A stretch of 64,000 bases of DNA from Haloarcula pellucida (GCF_014647235.1 NZ_BMOU01000001.1:290262-354261), one strand, 5' to 3'. Counted from the stretch's first letter, positions 1 through 8,932 are shown. The notes: generated from the letters alone by a model not told the origin. Program-made: numbers and translations.

Positions 1-1
1 A

Positions 2-97
2 CCCCACATGGACAGGCGCATCGAACTGGAGTCCGAGACGGAGTGGGACGGGACTCGGGGAACGCTACAAGTCACCGACGCGTGGCTGGCCGAGTAG
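2..97 (+). CDS. C-terminal end of an unidentified protein (partial)
   Basis: An open frame enters from the left edge and ends at TAG (95-97), giving about 31 residues that finish TDAWLAE. Codon use has the high third-position G/C of its neighbours, so this looks like the tail of a real gene. Too little is present to name it. Confidence 0.5.
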   Translation, partial: PHMDRRIELESETEWDGTRGTLQVTDAWLAE

Positions 98-102
98 CTG
101 AC

Positions 103-447
103 TCAGGCCGTCGCTGAATCTCGTTCTTGGGCCCACTCCAGCACTGGCCGGAGCCGCTCGGCCAGTTCCGCGCCGTCGTCGGTCAGTTCGTACTCCACCC
201 GTGGCGGAATCTCGTCGTACTGCTCTCTGGTGAGCAGGCCGGCGTCTTCCAGCGAGTCGAGGCGGGCCGACAGCGTCGACGTACTCGCTTCCGGGATGTG
301 GGCTTCGAGCGTCCCGAACCGCACCGTCCCGTGGACGGCGACGACGCAGACGATGTCCATCACGTACTTTCGGCCGAGCAGGTCAAGTACGTCCGAGAGC
401 AGGCAGTAACACCGCGGGTCGTCGGTGGCACAGTCGAATCCTTCCAT
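103..447 (-). CDS. HxlR-type winged-helix transcriptional regulator
   Basis: A 114-residue DNA-binding protein of the HxlR/MarR-like winged-helix class. The N-terminus carries three cysteines (FDCATDDPRCYC), then helices around LLGRKYVMDIV, a recognition region STSTLSARLDSLEDAGLL and a wing PPRVEYELTDDG. The cysteine-rich start could sense a metal or thiol-reactive compound; that is inference. An in-frame GTG at 489 would add 14 residues, but a TATA-like element at about 490-498 would lie on that start codon, so I prefer the ATG at 447. It is read divergently from the organomercurial-lyase homologue and is probably its regulator. Confidence 0.8.
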   Translation of the reverse strand: MEGFDCATDDPRCYCLLSDVLDLLGRKYVMDIVCVVAVHGTVRFGTLEAHIPEASTSTLSARLDSLEDAGLLTREQYDEIPPRVEYELTDDGAELAERLRPVLEWAQERDSATA

Positions 448-489
448 AGCTTCGTCTCCGTGGACGTACTCTATCACTTTGGACTTCAC

Positions 490-527
490 AGCTTAATAAC
501 TTCGCATTGCAAAGCTAGAGTGCAATG
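490..527. promoter_or_regulatory. Shared divergent promoter with a 7-bp-arm palindrome
   Basis: A TATA-like TTAATAA (about 493-499) is nearly symmetrical and correctly spaced for both divergent genes. A perfect inverted repeat CATTGCA-N9-TGCAATG covers 505-511 and 521-527 and ends on the ATG (525-527) of the lyase gene. On a leaderless transcript that position is the transcription start, so a bound repressor would block initiation. Arms and spacing are seen; the operator role is inferred. Confidence 0.5.
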
Positions 528-1139
528 GCAGACGACATGATCGACACCGACGACCTCGGACTGGAACTGGACCTCGACGATTTCGCCCTCCCGCCGGACG
601 TGGCGGCGAATCTGGGGACGCTGTTCGGGTCGGCCCCGCCGGAGACGGGTGCCGAGTGGGTCGAGGAGATGCGGGCGGCCAAGCGAGCACTGGACGGTCG
701 GCCACCCACGGCCGACGACCTCTGTACGACCGACGACGGTCGCCACGCGTTCGTCGGGGCCGACCACCGACAGGAGTACGTCTGCGTGCTCGACCCGCTC
801 GTCGTCCCGTTCCTGCGCGACGAACCCGGAACGATCCGGTCGACGACGCCGGAACGCGGCGAGACGGTCGAGATCGGCATCGCGCCGGACGGTATCGCCC
901 GGTCGCACGCAGACGCCGTCGTCTCGCTGGGCGTCTCCGATCACGTCGACCCCGACGCGGACCCGACCCTAGAGCGCATCTATCGACAGGTGTGTGGCTA
1001 CGTCCACGTCTTCGCCGACGAACAGGAGTACGAGGCGTGGGCCGACGACGTCGACGCCGCGACGACGAGCGTCCCCGTCTCGACGGGCGTCGCGCTCGCT
1101 GGCGCACTGGCGACGACGCTGTTCGAGACCGGGGCGTGA
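525..1139 (+). CDS. merB: Organomercurial lyase (MerB) family protein
   Basis: A 204-residue homologue of MerB, which cleaves the carbon-mercury bond of organomercurials. MerB uses Cys96, Asp99 and Cys159. Here the block VCVLDPLVVPFL gives Cys87 and Asp90 with the same C-x-x-D spacing, and VCGYVHVFADEQEYEAW supplies Cys157 in the usual C-terminal setting, so the catalytic set is present. The acidic N-terminus is haloarchaeal in character. A TATA element lies 26-32 bases before the ATG, implying a leaderless mRNA. No merA or merR is nearby and the flanking regulator is HxlR-type, so the true substrate could be another thiol-reactive compound. Confidence 0.75.
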   Translation: MADDMIDTDDLGLELDLDDFALPPDVAANLGTLFGSAPPETGAEWVEEMRAAKRALDGRPPTADDLCTTDDGRHAFVGADHRQEYVCVLDPLVVPFLRDEPGTIRSTTPERGETVEIGIAPDGIARSHADAVVSLGVSDHVDPDADPTLERIYRQVCGYVHVFADEQEYEAWADDVDAATTSVPVSTGVALAGALATTLFETGA

Positions 1140-1154
1140 AAAGAGTCGGCGGCG

Positions 1155-2123
1155 CTATCCGCCGTTCGTCAACTGGGTGTGGGCGCCGATGAGCGCGCCG
1201 GCCAGATCCAGACTCTCGATGTGCGTGTCCTTGTCGATGATGGAGTTCCGGATGTCGGCGTCGACGATGGTCGCGTTCGGGAACACGACCGTGTTGTCCA
1301 GACTGGAGTTGACGACCTCCGCGCCGGAGAGGACGTGGACGTTGTCCCCCAGCGTCGTGTTCTCGATGGTGGCGTCCTCGGCGACGACGTTCTCGCCTTC
1401 GAGTTCCCAGCCGACGGCTTCGAGGTAGCTCTCGGGGGTGCCGATGTCGTACCACGCCTCGTCGAAGGTGAACGAGCGGACGGTCCCGTTCCCGACGAGC
1501 CACTGGATGAACCAGCCGGGTTCGTCGGGGTTGTTGCCCTCCGAGAGGTACTCCTCGAAGCGGATGGCGTCGGCCGGGAAGGCGTAGCAGGCGATGGAGA
1601 CGAGCGTGCTCTTCGGATTGTCGGGCTTCTCCTGGAAGTCGACGACTTCGTCGCCCTCCGTCTCGATGAGGCCGTAGGACTTCGCCTTCTCTAGTGACCC
1701 GACGTCGTAGGCCGCAAGCGTCGGGTCCCCGTACTGCTCGAAGTGGTCGATGAACGCCGAGATGTCGAAGCTGATGAGATTGTCGCCGGCGACGACAAGC
1801 AGGTCCTCGTCCCCGAGTCCTTCGCGGTCGACGAGTTGGGCCAGCGCCCCGACGACGCCGAACTTCTCGTCTTCCTCGTTGGTCTCTTCGACCGTCAGGG
1901 AGACGTTCTGATAGGAACTCGCCGCGAGATGGTCCTTGAAGTCGTCGGCGAACCGCTCGTTCGTGCTGACGAAGACGTCCGTGATGCGATCGTCCGACTC
2001 TAAGTCAGCGAGGATGCGGTCGATGACTGTAGAGTCGCCCACCGGGAGGAGCATCTTGGGCCGGTGTTTCGTGACCGGCCACAGTCTCGTCGCGTACCCA
2101 CCGGCGAGGACTATCGCTTTCAT
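1155..2123 (-). CDS. Sugar nucleotidyltransferase (NDP-sugar pyrophosphorylase)
   Basis: A 322-residue enzyme of the glucose-1-phosphate thymidylyl/uridylyltransferase family, joining an NTP and a sugar phosphate to make an activated sugar. The N-terminus MKAIVLAGGYATRLWP is the signature nucleotide-binding loop, followed by K39-P-K-M-L-L-P, VVAGDN and a FQEKP motif. The C-terminal 80 residues have the spaced hydrophobic pattern of a left-handed beta-helix (ATIENTTLGDNVHV and following), as in bifunctional and regulatory pyrophosphorylases. The chosen ATG puts the signature at residue 1; upstream starts would add 19 unrelated residues. The exact sugar cannot be read from sequence. Confidence 0.85.
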   Translation of the reverse strand: MKAIVLAGGYATRLWPVTKHRPKMLLPVGDSTVIDRILADLESDDRITDVFVSTNERFADDFKDHLAASSYQNVSLTVEETNEEDEKFGVVGALAQLVDREGLGDEDLLVVAGDNLISFDISAFIDHFEQYGDPTLAAYDVGSLEKAKSYGLIETEGDEVVDFQEKPDNPKSTLVSIACYAFPADAIRFEEYLSEGNNPDEPGWFIQWLVGNGTVRSFTFDEAWYDIGTPESYLEAVGWELEGENVVAEDATIENTTLGDNVHVLSGAEVVNSSLDNTVVFPNATIVDADIRNSIIDKDTHIESLDLAGALIGAHTQLTNGG

Positions 2124-2209
2124 ACCGGGGGCGACACCGCCGACGGACAAGTTCCTTTTCATCTGACGGCACCGGTCCATTTATCGGCGTCCACGGGAAC
2201 GTCCAACGT

Positions 2210-2977
2210 ATGACTGGGGACGACGGCACGCAGGACGTGGGTGGCGACAAACCGGCAGCCGACACAGACGAGCAGTTCGGGTCGGACCCGGCCGAGCAGG
2301 CCGCCGAGGCCGGCGAGAACGTCATCGACAAGGTAAACCAGATCAACGTCGAGCGGAAACTCGACGACCTCCGGGCGATGTACGGCGACCTGCCGGTGAC
2401 CGAGGAGACGTACGAACTCTCGGCCGGCGACTACGCGGAGGTGTTCGCCGCGACGAACAGCACGGGCTACGACGGCAACAGCGTCGCCTTCCTCACCCGT
2501 GACGGCGAGACGTTTCCGGAGCTGAGCGAGAACATCCCGGAACAGGCCGGTCACGACACGCGGGACCGCGTGCTGATGGTGCTGGGCCGCGGGGCCGACC
2601 TGTGGGCGCTCCCGGGCGGTGGCGAGGGACAGCAGTACGAGTCCATGCAGGGAACCACGCTCCGTCGCATGGCCGAGCAGACGGGCGTCCGCGGGACCAT
2701 CGAGGACGTCGACGAGGTGTTCCACCGAAAGTACTACCCCGACACCGACGCCGACGGCTCGGTCCACACGCTCGACGTCTACTTCCGGGCCGAGTACGCG
2801 AGCGGGTCGATAGACGTAGACGAGTCCGAACTCGTCGGCGCGGCGTGGTTCGCCGAGCCACCCGAACACATGACCGAGGGGGCCGAACGCCTCTGGAAGC
2901 AGTTCCTCGAAGCGCGCGACCGGGGCGACGAACTCGACGGCGAGCGCGACGACACAGCGGCCGACGACGCGGCCTGA
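2210..2977 (+). CDS. Nudix-fold protein with a degenerate Nudix box
   Basis: A 255-residue protein with an acidic 40-residue N-terminus, a helical linker and a C-terminal Nudix domain (about residues 85-240). The Nudix box aligns base for base with G-x5-E-x7-REUxEExGU at residues 138-160, but REUxEE reads RRMAEQ. Arg153 replaces the first glutamate and Gln157 the last, leaving only Glu156 of the metal cluster. It may be a non-hydrolysing binding protein or an altered hydrolase. It is divergent from the sugar nucleotidyltransferase. The fold is clear; the activity is not. Confidence 0.75.
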   Translation: MTGDDGTQDVGGDKPAADTDEQFGSDPAEQAAEAGENVIDKVNQINVERKLDDLRAMYGDLPVTEETYELSAGDYAEVFAATNSTGYDGNSVAFLTRDGETFPELSENIPEQAGHDTRDRVLMVLGRGADLWALPGGGEGQQYESMQGTTLRRMAEQTGVRGTIEDVDEVFHRKYYPDTDADGSVHTLDVYFRAEYASGSIDVDESELVGAAWFAEPPEHMTEGAERLWKQFLEARDRGDELDGERDDTAADDAA

Positions 2978-2995
2978 CCGACTCGACTGACTGTC

Positions 2996-3385
2996 TCAGT
3001 GCTCGACGAACTCCAGGAGGACGCCGCCAGTCGACGCCGGGTGACAGAACGCGACGTCGTGGCCCCACGCCCCCTCTCGCGGTGTCTCGTCGATGAGGTC
3101 GACGCCCGCGCCGCGGGCGGTCTCCAACGCGGCCGCGATGTCCTCGGTCGCGAGGGCAACGTGGTGGAGACCGGGCCCGTTCCGGTCGAGGTAGCGGGGA
3201 ATCGCTCCCTCGGCGTCCGGGAGTGGTTCGAGGAGTTCGAAGTAGCCGTTGCCGAGGTCCAGAAACGTCACTCGTAGCCCGTCGAACTCCTCCTCGTGGG
3301 CGACCGGTGCGTCGAAGACGGTCTCGTACAGCGCCGCCAGCGTATCGGTGTCGTCGGTGGCGACGCCGGCGTGGTCGAACTGCAT
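2996..3385 (-). CDS. mce: Methylmalonyl-CoA epimerase
   Basis: A 129-residue glyoxalase/VOC-fold enzyme that interconverts (R)- and (S)-methylmalonyl-CoA, linking propionyl-CoA carboxylation to the B12 mutase. The family metal ligands are visible: His4 (FDHAGVAT), the HHVALAT histidines at mid-protein and glutamates in YFELLEP and LLEFVEH. Length is normal for a two-module VOC protein. The ATG at 3385 places the FDH motif at the N-terminus. The mutase large subunit lies 0.5 kb upstream on the same strand, supporting the assignment and the link to the methylaspartate cycle at 44-50 kb. Confidence 0.9.
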   Translation of the reverse strand: MQFDHAGVATDDTDTLAALYETVFDAPVAHEEEFDGLRVTFLDLGNGYFELLEPLPDAEGAIPRYLDRNGPGLHHVALATEDIAAALETARGAGVDLIDETPREGAWGHDVAFCHPASTGGVLLEFVEH

Positions 3386-3429
3386 GTTCGGTCCCTCGTC
3401 CGGCCGACGTATAAGTCTCTGTCCCGCTG

Positions 3430-3798
3430 TCACTCCTCTCGCAACCGTTCGAGCCGTCGCTCGTACTCCTCGTCGCTCAGGTCACCGCGAGCGTACGCTC
3501 TCCGGAGTTCCGCGACGGCCGCGTCTCGGCCGCCGTCACCGCCGGTGACCGCCCGATAGACGAGATAGCCCAGGCCGACGATGGCCGCGAGGAAGAGCAG
3601 TTGGAACAGGAGACCGACGAGCCACATCCATCCCGATGTGGTCCCACCCCACATCCCGCCACCGCCCCACATCCCGCCGCCCATCATCCCGAACCCCATC
3701 ATGCCAAATCCCATCGCGAGTGCCGGGAGGACGAGCAGCGCACCGAGGACGAGCAACACGAGGACGACGAGTCGGCTATCTCGTTCGGTCGCGGTCAC
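3430..3798 (-). CDS. SHOCT-domain membrane protein
   Basis: A 122-residue protein with two predicted membrane helices (LVVLVLLVLGALLVLPALA and about residues 57-82) separated by a loop of Gly/Met/Trp repeats (GFGMM, GGGMW). The C-terminus RRAYARGDLSDEEYERRLERL is a typical SHOCT motif, a short helical oligomerisation or targeting module. The apparent start is GTG at 3798. It sits between the methylmalonyl-CoA epimerase and mutase genes on the same strand, but nothing in it suggests a part in that chemistry. Confidence 0.75.
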   Translation of the reverse strand: MTATERDSRLVVLVLLVLGALLVLPALAMGFGMMGFGMMGGGMWGGGGMWGGTTSGWMWLVGLLFQLLFLAAIVGLGYLVYRAVTGGDGGRDAAVAELRRAYARGDLSDEEYERRLERLREE

Positions 3799-3920
3799 GG
3801 TCGGACACCGCCAGCGTATCGATTCGGAGACATACCTAGAAGGACACGCTCCACGTTCAATGCGGTTCCTGTTACGATGTTGAACAGATCGCCGTGGAAA
3901 ACCTTCGATTCGAAAGCCGC

Positions 3921-5603
3921 CTACATCGAGGATCCGGGCTGGTACTCGCCGAAGACGTCCCGAAGCACGTCACAGATTTCGCCGGTCGTGGCGTAGGCTT
4001 TCACCGCGTCGACGATGTAGGGCATGAGATTCTCGTCGCCCGCCGCGGCGTCGGCGAGAGCCTGTAGCGCGTCTTCGACCGCCTCGTCGTCTCGCTCCTC
4101 GCGGACGGCGGCGACGGTCTCCTGCTGGGCGGCCTCGACGGCCTCGTCGACCTCCTCGATGTCCTGTTGGCCCTCCTCCTCGACCTCGTACTCGTTGACG
4201 CCGACGATGATGCGCTCGCCGGCCTCCTGTTCGCGCTGGCGTTCGAAGGCCACGTCCTGAATCTGGCGCTGGACCCACTGGTTCTCGATGGCCCGGCGCA
4301 TTCCACCGCGTTCGTCCACGTCCTCGATGATGCTGCGGGCTTCCCGTTCTAGCTCGTCGGTCAGCGACTCGACGTAGTAGCTCCCGGCGAGGGGGTCGAT
4401 GGTGTCGGCCGCGCCGGACTCGTGGGCGAGAATCTGTTGGGTCCGCAGGGCGGTCCGCACGGACTCCTCGGTCGGCAGGCCGATGGCCTCGTCTTTCCCG
4501 TTGGTGTGGAGGCTCTGCGTGCCGCCCAGCACCGCCGCGAGCGCCTGATAGGCGACCCGGACGACGTTGTTCTCTATCTGCTGGGCGGTCAGCGTCGACC
4601 CGGCGGTCTGTGTGTGGAACTTGAGTTGCTTCGACTTGGGGTTCTCGCTGTCGAAGCGCTCGTCCATGATCTTCGCCCAGAGGCGACGGGCGGCGCGGAA
4701 CTTCGCCACCTCCTCCAAGATGTTGTTGTAGGACGCGAAGAAGAAGGACAGTTGTGGCGCGAACTCGTCGACGTCCAGTCCGGCCTCGATGGCCGCCTCG
4801 ACGTACTCGATACCGTCGCCCAGCGTGAACGCGATCTCCTGTGCGGCGGTCGAGCCGGCCTCGCGGATGTGATAGCCCGAGATGGAGATGGTGTTGAAGT
4901 TGGGCACCTCCGCCGCACAGAACTCGAAGATGTCGGTGATGAGCCGCATCGACGGCTCGGGCGGGTAGATGAACGTGTTCCGGGCGATGTACTCCTTGAG
5001 GACGTCGTTCTGGATGGTTCCCCGTAGCTCCTCGCGGTCGACGCCCTGCTTGTCGCCGACGGCGATGTACATCGCCAGCAGCACCGAGGCAGGCGCGTTG
5101 ATGGTCATCGAGGTGGACACCTCGTCCAGCGGGATGCCCTCGAACACCGTCTCCATGTCCGAAAGCGAGTCGATGGCGACGCCGGTCTTCCCCACCTCGC
5201 CGGCCGCCATCGCGGCGTCGGAGTCGTACCCCATCTGGGTCGGCAGGTCGAACGCCATCGAGAGGCCGGTCTGGCCCTCGTCTAGTAGGTAGTTGAACCG
5301 CTCGTTGGTCTCCTCGGCGGTCCCCATCCCGGCGTACTGCCGCATCGTCCAGAGACGACCTCGGTAGCCCGTCGAGTAGACGCCGCGGGTGTACGGCTCC
5401 CGGCCCGGGAAGCCCAGATCCGCCTCGTAATCGAGGTCGGCGACGTCTGCGGGCGTGTACAGGCGGTCTACCTCGTGCCCCTCGGTGTCCGTCGTGAACG
5501 TCTCCTTGCGCTCGCCGAACCGGTCGACGGTCGGCTGGACGGCTTCGGCTTCCCACTCGGCTTTCGCCTCGCGGATCTCGTCCAGCTCGTCGGGGTCGAA
5601 CAT
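3921..5603 (-). CDS. mcmA: Methylmalonyl-CoA mutase, large (catalytic) subunit
   Basis: A 560-residue catalytic subunit that isomerises (R)-methylmalonyl-CoA to succinyl-CoA with adenosylcobalamin. The TIM-barrel substrate region is recognisable: [28 protein letters not shown], then [16 protein letters not shown] and an [13 protein letters not shown] block with the catalytic histidine. The protein ends near SSM without the C-terminal DxHxxG cobalamin-binding domain, as in archaea that carry that domain on a separate gene; no such gene for this enzyme is in the window. ATG at 5603. It feeds succinyl-CoA to the TCA and methylaspartate cycles. Confidence 0.95.
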   Translation of the reverse strand: MFDPDELDEIREAKAEWEAEAVQPTVDRFGERKETFTTDTEGHEVDRLYTPADVADLDYEADLGFPGREPYTRGVYSTGYRGRLWTMRQYAGMGTAEETNERFNYLLDEGQTGLSMAFDLPTQMGYDSDAAMAAGEVGKTGVAIDSLSDMETVFEGIPLDEVSTSMTINAPASVLLAMYIAVGDKQGVDREELRGTIQNDVLKEYIARNTFIYPPEPSMRLITDIFEFCAAEVPNFNTISISGYHIREAGSTAAQEIAFTLGDGIEYVEAAIEAGLDVDEFAPQLSFFFASYNNILEEVAKFRAARRLWAKIMDERFDSENPKSKQLKFHTQTAGSTLTAQQIENNVVRVAYQALAAVLGGTQSLHTNGKDEAIGLPTEESVRTALRTQQILAHESGAADTIDPLAGSYYVESLTDELEREARSIIEDVDERGGMRRAIENQWVQRQIQDVAFERQREQEAGERIIVGVNEYEVEEEGQQDIEEVDEAVEAAQQETVAAVREERDDEAVEDALQALADAAAGDENLMPYIVDAVKAYATTGEICDVLRDVFGEYQPGSSM

Positions 5604-5711
5604 GGGGGTATCGTCGACCGGGCCCGGCTTAAGCGTTCGCGAATCCTTCCTGATTGTTCACGAGTTTCCCGTGTCCCGGGATTTATCTCGCTGCTCCCCG
5701 CACTCGGAAGC

Positions 5712-6185
5712 ATGGCGATCGAACCCGGAGACGAGGTCTCCATCGAGTACGTCGGCCGCTTCGAGGACGGGAGCGTCTTCGATACCTCGCGGCTCGACGT
5801 CGCGCAGGCGGAGGGCCTGCTGGACGCACAGGACGCCGACCCACGGGACTACGCACCGCTGGCCTTCACCGTCGGTGCCGGCGACATCATCGAGGGACTC
5901 GACGAGGCCCTCGTCGGCATGGAAGAAGGCGAAGAAGCGACGATTACGGTTCCGACCGAGAAGGCCTACGGCGAGGCCGACGACGCGAAGGTCCGGGAAT
6001 ACGACCCGGAGACCTTCGAGGCGATGGTCGGTAAGGCTCCGGAAGTTGGCCTCCACGTCGAGGCGGAGAACGGCCTCCACGGGGACGTGACGGCGGTGCG
6101 AGACGACGCCGTCGCCGTGGACTTCAACCACGAACTCGCCGGCAGGACGCTGGTATTCGACGTCGAAGTCGTCGACGTCAGGTAG
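5712..6185 (+). CDS. FKBP-type peptidyl-prolyl cis-trans isomerase (SlyD-like)
   Basis: A 157-residue folding helper of the short archaeal FKBP class. The FKBP half-site appears at the N-terminus (GDEVSIEYVGRFEDGSVFDTS) and again after the flap (FTVGAGDIIEGLDEALVGMEEGE). Between them and the C-terminus lies an insert-in-flap region (residues about 85-130) typical of SlyD-like chaperone isomerases. An in-frame start at 5475 would add 79 residues antisense to the mutase gene and is rejected. It is divergent from the mutase gene and convergent with the next gene, 1 base away. Confidence 0.9.
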   Translation: MAIEPGDEVSIEYVGRFEDGSVFDTSRLDVAQAEGLLDAQDADPRDYAPLAFTVGAGDIIEGLDEALVGMEEGEEATITVPTEKAYGEADDAKVREYDPETFEAMVGKAPEVGLHVEAENGLHGDVTAVRDDAVAVDFNHELAGRTLVFDVEVVDVR

Positions 6186-6186
6186 C

Positions 6187-6774
6187 TCAGCGCCCCGTAT
6201 CGTACTTGTACGTCGCCTCGTCGGGGTCGATACCGAAGTCCTCGGCGGAGTCCTCCGGTTCGGACTCGACCGGTTCGTGGACCGAGGCGTTCTTGAACTG
6301 CTCACGCAACCGCTCGGGCATCCGGAACCGCTCTCTCTGGAGGCGCAGCGGCACGGCATCCGGCTGGATGTTCTCCCGTTTCGTCTCCAGTCGCTCCCGT
6401 AAGCGGTCGGGCAACTGCTCGGGTTCGATGCGTTCGAAACCGAACTGGGCGAGGTAGCTGTCGGCGCTCGTCAGCGAGTACACCACGTCGAACCCCTCGT
6501 CGCTGGCGTACTCGACCAGTCGCTCGATGATGTGTGCACCGACGCCCTGATTGCGCCATTCCGGCAGGACGCCGATGCTCGTCAACTCACAGACGGGGTC
6601 TCCGTCCTCGGGCTTGTGGATGCGGATGCGGCCGAACCCGGCCTTCTGGTGGTCGTGCTCGTCGATAGCGAGCACGTAGTCGCGGGAGCGGAAGGCTGTG
6701 TCGTCCAGCCCCATCTCTTCGATGCGGTCCAGCAACCAGACTTCTTCGCGGTTTTTCGCGTCCCGGACGTACAT
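6187..6774 (-). CDS. GNAT-family N-acetyltransferase
   Basis: A 195-residue acetyl-CoA-dependent acetyltransferase. Motif A is clear as CELTSIGVLPEWRNQGVGAHIIERLVEYA, with the Q/RxxGxG/A acetyl-CoA loop RNQGVG; the preceding strand and a following DVVYSLTSADSYLAQFGFERI complete the fold. The C-terminal 60 residues are charged and probably haloarchaea-specific. The start is the ATG at 6774, close to a divergent promoter shared with the acyl-CoA synthetase. The acetyl acceptor is unknown. Confidence 0.85.
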   Translation of the reverse strand: MYVRDAKNREEVWLLDRIEEMGLDDTAFRSRDYVLAIDEHDHQKAGFGRIRIHKPEDGDPVCELTSIGVLPEWRNQGVGAHIIERLVEYASDEGFDVVYSLTSADSYLAQFGFERIEPEQLPDRLRERLETKRENIQPDAVPLRLQRERFRMPERLREQFKNASVHEPVESEPEDSAEDFGIDPDEATYKYDTGR

Positions 6775-6892
6775 ACGTAGCGGTTCGCCGTCCGCGGTAA
6801 AAAGGGTTTGCAGCGTCTGCGTTCCGGGAGGCCGTGTCCGTCCGGGACACCGCCACGCAACTACTTAGTGCGTTGTCACCGAATCACACGCT

Positions 6893-8926
6893 ATGGCTCC
6901 GGAGTCACTCGAAGAACTGGACCGCGTCGTCCACGAGCCGTCACGCGAGTTCGTCGAATCCACCAACGTCTGGCAGTTCATGCAGACGTACGATATCGAC
7001 GACTACGACGCACTCATAGAGCGGACGTCCACGGACGTCGAGGGCGTCGACGAATCCGGCGTCGACTGGTTCTGGGACGAACTGGTCGACTATCTGGGCA
7101 TCGAGTTCTTCGAGGACTACGACGCGGTACGCGACGATTCCGACGGGCCGCAGTTCACCGACTGGTACCCCGGCGGCGAACTGAACGCCGCCCACAACGT
7201 CGTCGACCGGCACGCCGCCCGCGACAACGGCGCTCGGAATCACGTCGCGCTCATCTGGGAGGGGGAACCGGGCGACGTCCGCCAGATCACGTACCACGAC
7301 CTCCACCAGCAGAGCAACCGCGTGGCGAACTACCTCGACTCGGTGGGCGTCGAGACGGGCGACACCGTCGGTCTCTACATGCCGATGGTTCCCGAGGTGG
7401 CGAGCATCCTCTACGGGTGTCTGAAGGTCGGCGCCATCGCGGTCCCCATCTTTTCGGGGTTCGGCGTCGACGCGACGGCGACGCGCATCGCCGACGCGGA
7501 GTGTTCGGTGCTGTTCACCGGCGACGGCTTCTACCGCCGCGGGTCGAAAGTACTCCTCAAAGACACGGCCGACGAGGCCATCAGTGAAGCCGCGGACCTG
7601 ACCGAGAGCGGCGACTCGCCCGTCGAACACGTCGTCGTCTACGACCGCATCGGCACCGCAGACGACCCCGTCGACCGGATGACGTGGACCCGGCGCGACG
7701 AGTGGTGGGACGAGGCTATCGAGACGGCGGCCGACGGCTACGAGACGAAGTCGCTCCCGAGCGACGCGGCGTCGATGTTGCTGTACTCCTCGGGGACGAC
7801 GGGCGAACCGAAGGGCATCGTCCACACGCACGCGGGAGCGCTCCTGCAGGCGGCGAAGGAGATCTACTTCGGCTTCGACCACAAGCCCGGCGACCGCTTC
7901 TTCTGGGTCAGCGACATCGGGTGGATGATGGGGCCGTGGACGCTGCTTGGCAACCACGCGCTGGGCGGTACCGTCTTCATGTACGAGGGCGCGCCGGACC
8001 ATCCCGACCCCGACCGGTTCTGGGCGATGATAGACCGCCACGACCTCACCGTCTTCGGCGTCTCGCCGACGGCGATTCGCGCGCTCCGCAAGCAGGGTGA
8101 CGAGTGGCTGGCGGGCCACGACCTCTCCTCGCTTCGACTGCTGGGGTCGACGGGCGAACCGTGGGACCCCGAAAGCTGGCAGTGGTTCTACGACGAGGTG
8201 GGCGGCGGCGAGTGCCCCATCATCAACATCTCCGGCGGCACCGAGATAATGGGCTGTTTCCTGATGCCGATGCCCATCCAGCCACTCAAGCCCTGTACGC
8301 TGGGCGGGCCGGGGCTGGGGATGGACGTCGACATCGTCGACGAGAGCGGTGAGTCTATCGCCGACACGCACGAACGCGGGTTCCTCGTCGCCAGAGACTC
8401 CTGTCCCTCGATGACGAAGTCGCTCTGGAGCGGCGACGAGCGGTATCTCGAGGAGTACTGGTCGACGTGGGACGACCGCTGGGACCACGGCGACTGGGCC
8501 CAGAAAGACGAGGACGGCCTCTGGTTCCTCCACGGCCGGGCCGACGACGCGCTGAACGTCGCGGGCCGGAAGGTCGGTCCAGCGGAAGTCGAAGGGGCGG
8601 CGATGGAACATCCGGCGGTGAATCAGGCCGCCGCCGTCGGCGCGCCCGACGACACCACCGGGACGGCCGTCGTCCTCTACGTCGTCCTCGAACCGGGCCA
8701 CGACCCCACCGACTCGCTCCGCGAAGCCATCCAGTCGACGGTGGGCGACGAACTCGGCAAGCCGTTCCGCCCGCGGGAGGTGCTGTTCGTCGACGCCTTC
8801 CCGAAGACCCAGAGCGGGAAGATACTCAGGCGAGCTATCGGCGCCGTCTATCGGGACGAGGAGTTGGGGGACATGTCCAGCATCGAGAACCCGGAGGCGC
8901 TGGACGCCGTCGCCGACGCCCGCTGA
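6893..8926 (+). CDS. Acyl-CoA/acetyl-CoA synthetase (AMP-forming)
   Basis: A 677-residue AMP-forming ligase of the acetyl-CoA synthetase superfamily, which activates a short acid through an acyl-adenylate. The P-loop motif YSSGTTGEPKGIVHTHAG, the GGTEIMG motif, the WHGRADDALNVAGRKVGP-type hinge (FLHGRADDALNVAGRK) and the C-terminal PKTQSGKILRRAI with the catalytic lysine are all present. The N-terminal ACS_N extension (about 100 residues) favours acetate, propionate or acetoacetate over long acids. It lies near the methylmalonyl-CoA genes; propionate activation is possible but not proven by sequence. Confidence 0.9.
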   Translation: MAPESLEELDRVVHEPSREFVESTNVWQFMQTYDIDDYDALIERTSTDVEGVDESGVDWFWDELVDYLGIEFFEDYDAVRDDSDGPQFTDWYPGGELNAAHNVVDRHAARDNGARNHVALIWEGEPGDVRQITYHDLHQQSNRVANYLDSVGVETGDTVGLYMPMVPEVASILYGCLKVGAIAVPIFSGFGVDATATRIADAECSVLFTGDGFYRRGSKVLLKDTADEAISEAADLTESGDSPVEHVVVYDRIGTADDPVDRMTWTRRDEWWDEAIETAADGYETKSLPSDAASMLLYSSGTTGEPKGIVHTHAGALLQAAKEIYFGFDHKPGDRFFWVSDIGWMMGPWTLLGNHALGGTVFMYEGAPDHPDPDRFWAMIDRHDLTVFGVSPTAIRALRKQGDEWLAGHDLSSLRLLGSTGEPWDPESWQWFYDEVGGGECPIINISGGTEIMGCFLMPMPIQPLKPCTLGGPGLGMDVDIVDESGESIADTHERGFLVARDSCPSMTKSLWSGDERYLEEYWSTWDDRWDHGDWAQKDEDGLWFLHGRADDALNVAGRKVGPAEVEGAAMEHPAVNQAAAVGAPDDTTGTAVVLYVVLEPGHDPTDSLREAIQSTVGDELGKPFRPREVLFVDAFPKTQSGKILRRAIGAVYRDEELGDMSSIENPEALDAVADAR

Positions 8927-8932
8927 CTCGTC

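Noticed and set aside
6941-8701. A 586-codon reverse frame opposite the acyl-CoA synthetase
   Set aside because: Typical antisense frame of high-G+C coding DNA; the forward frame has all catalytic motifs, and the reverse is rich in Arg, Val and Asp without domains.
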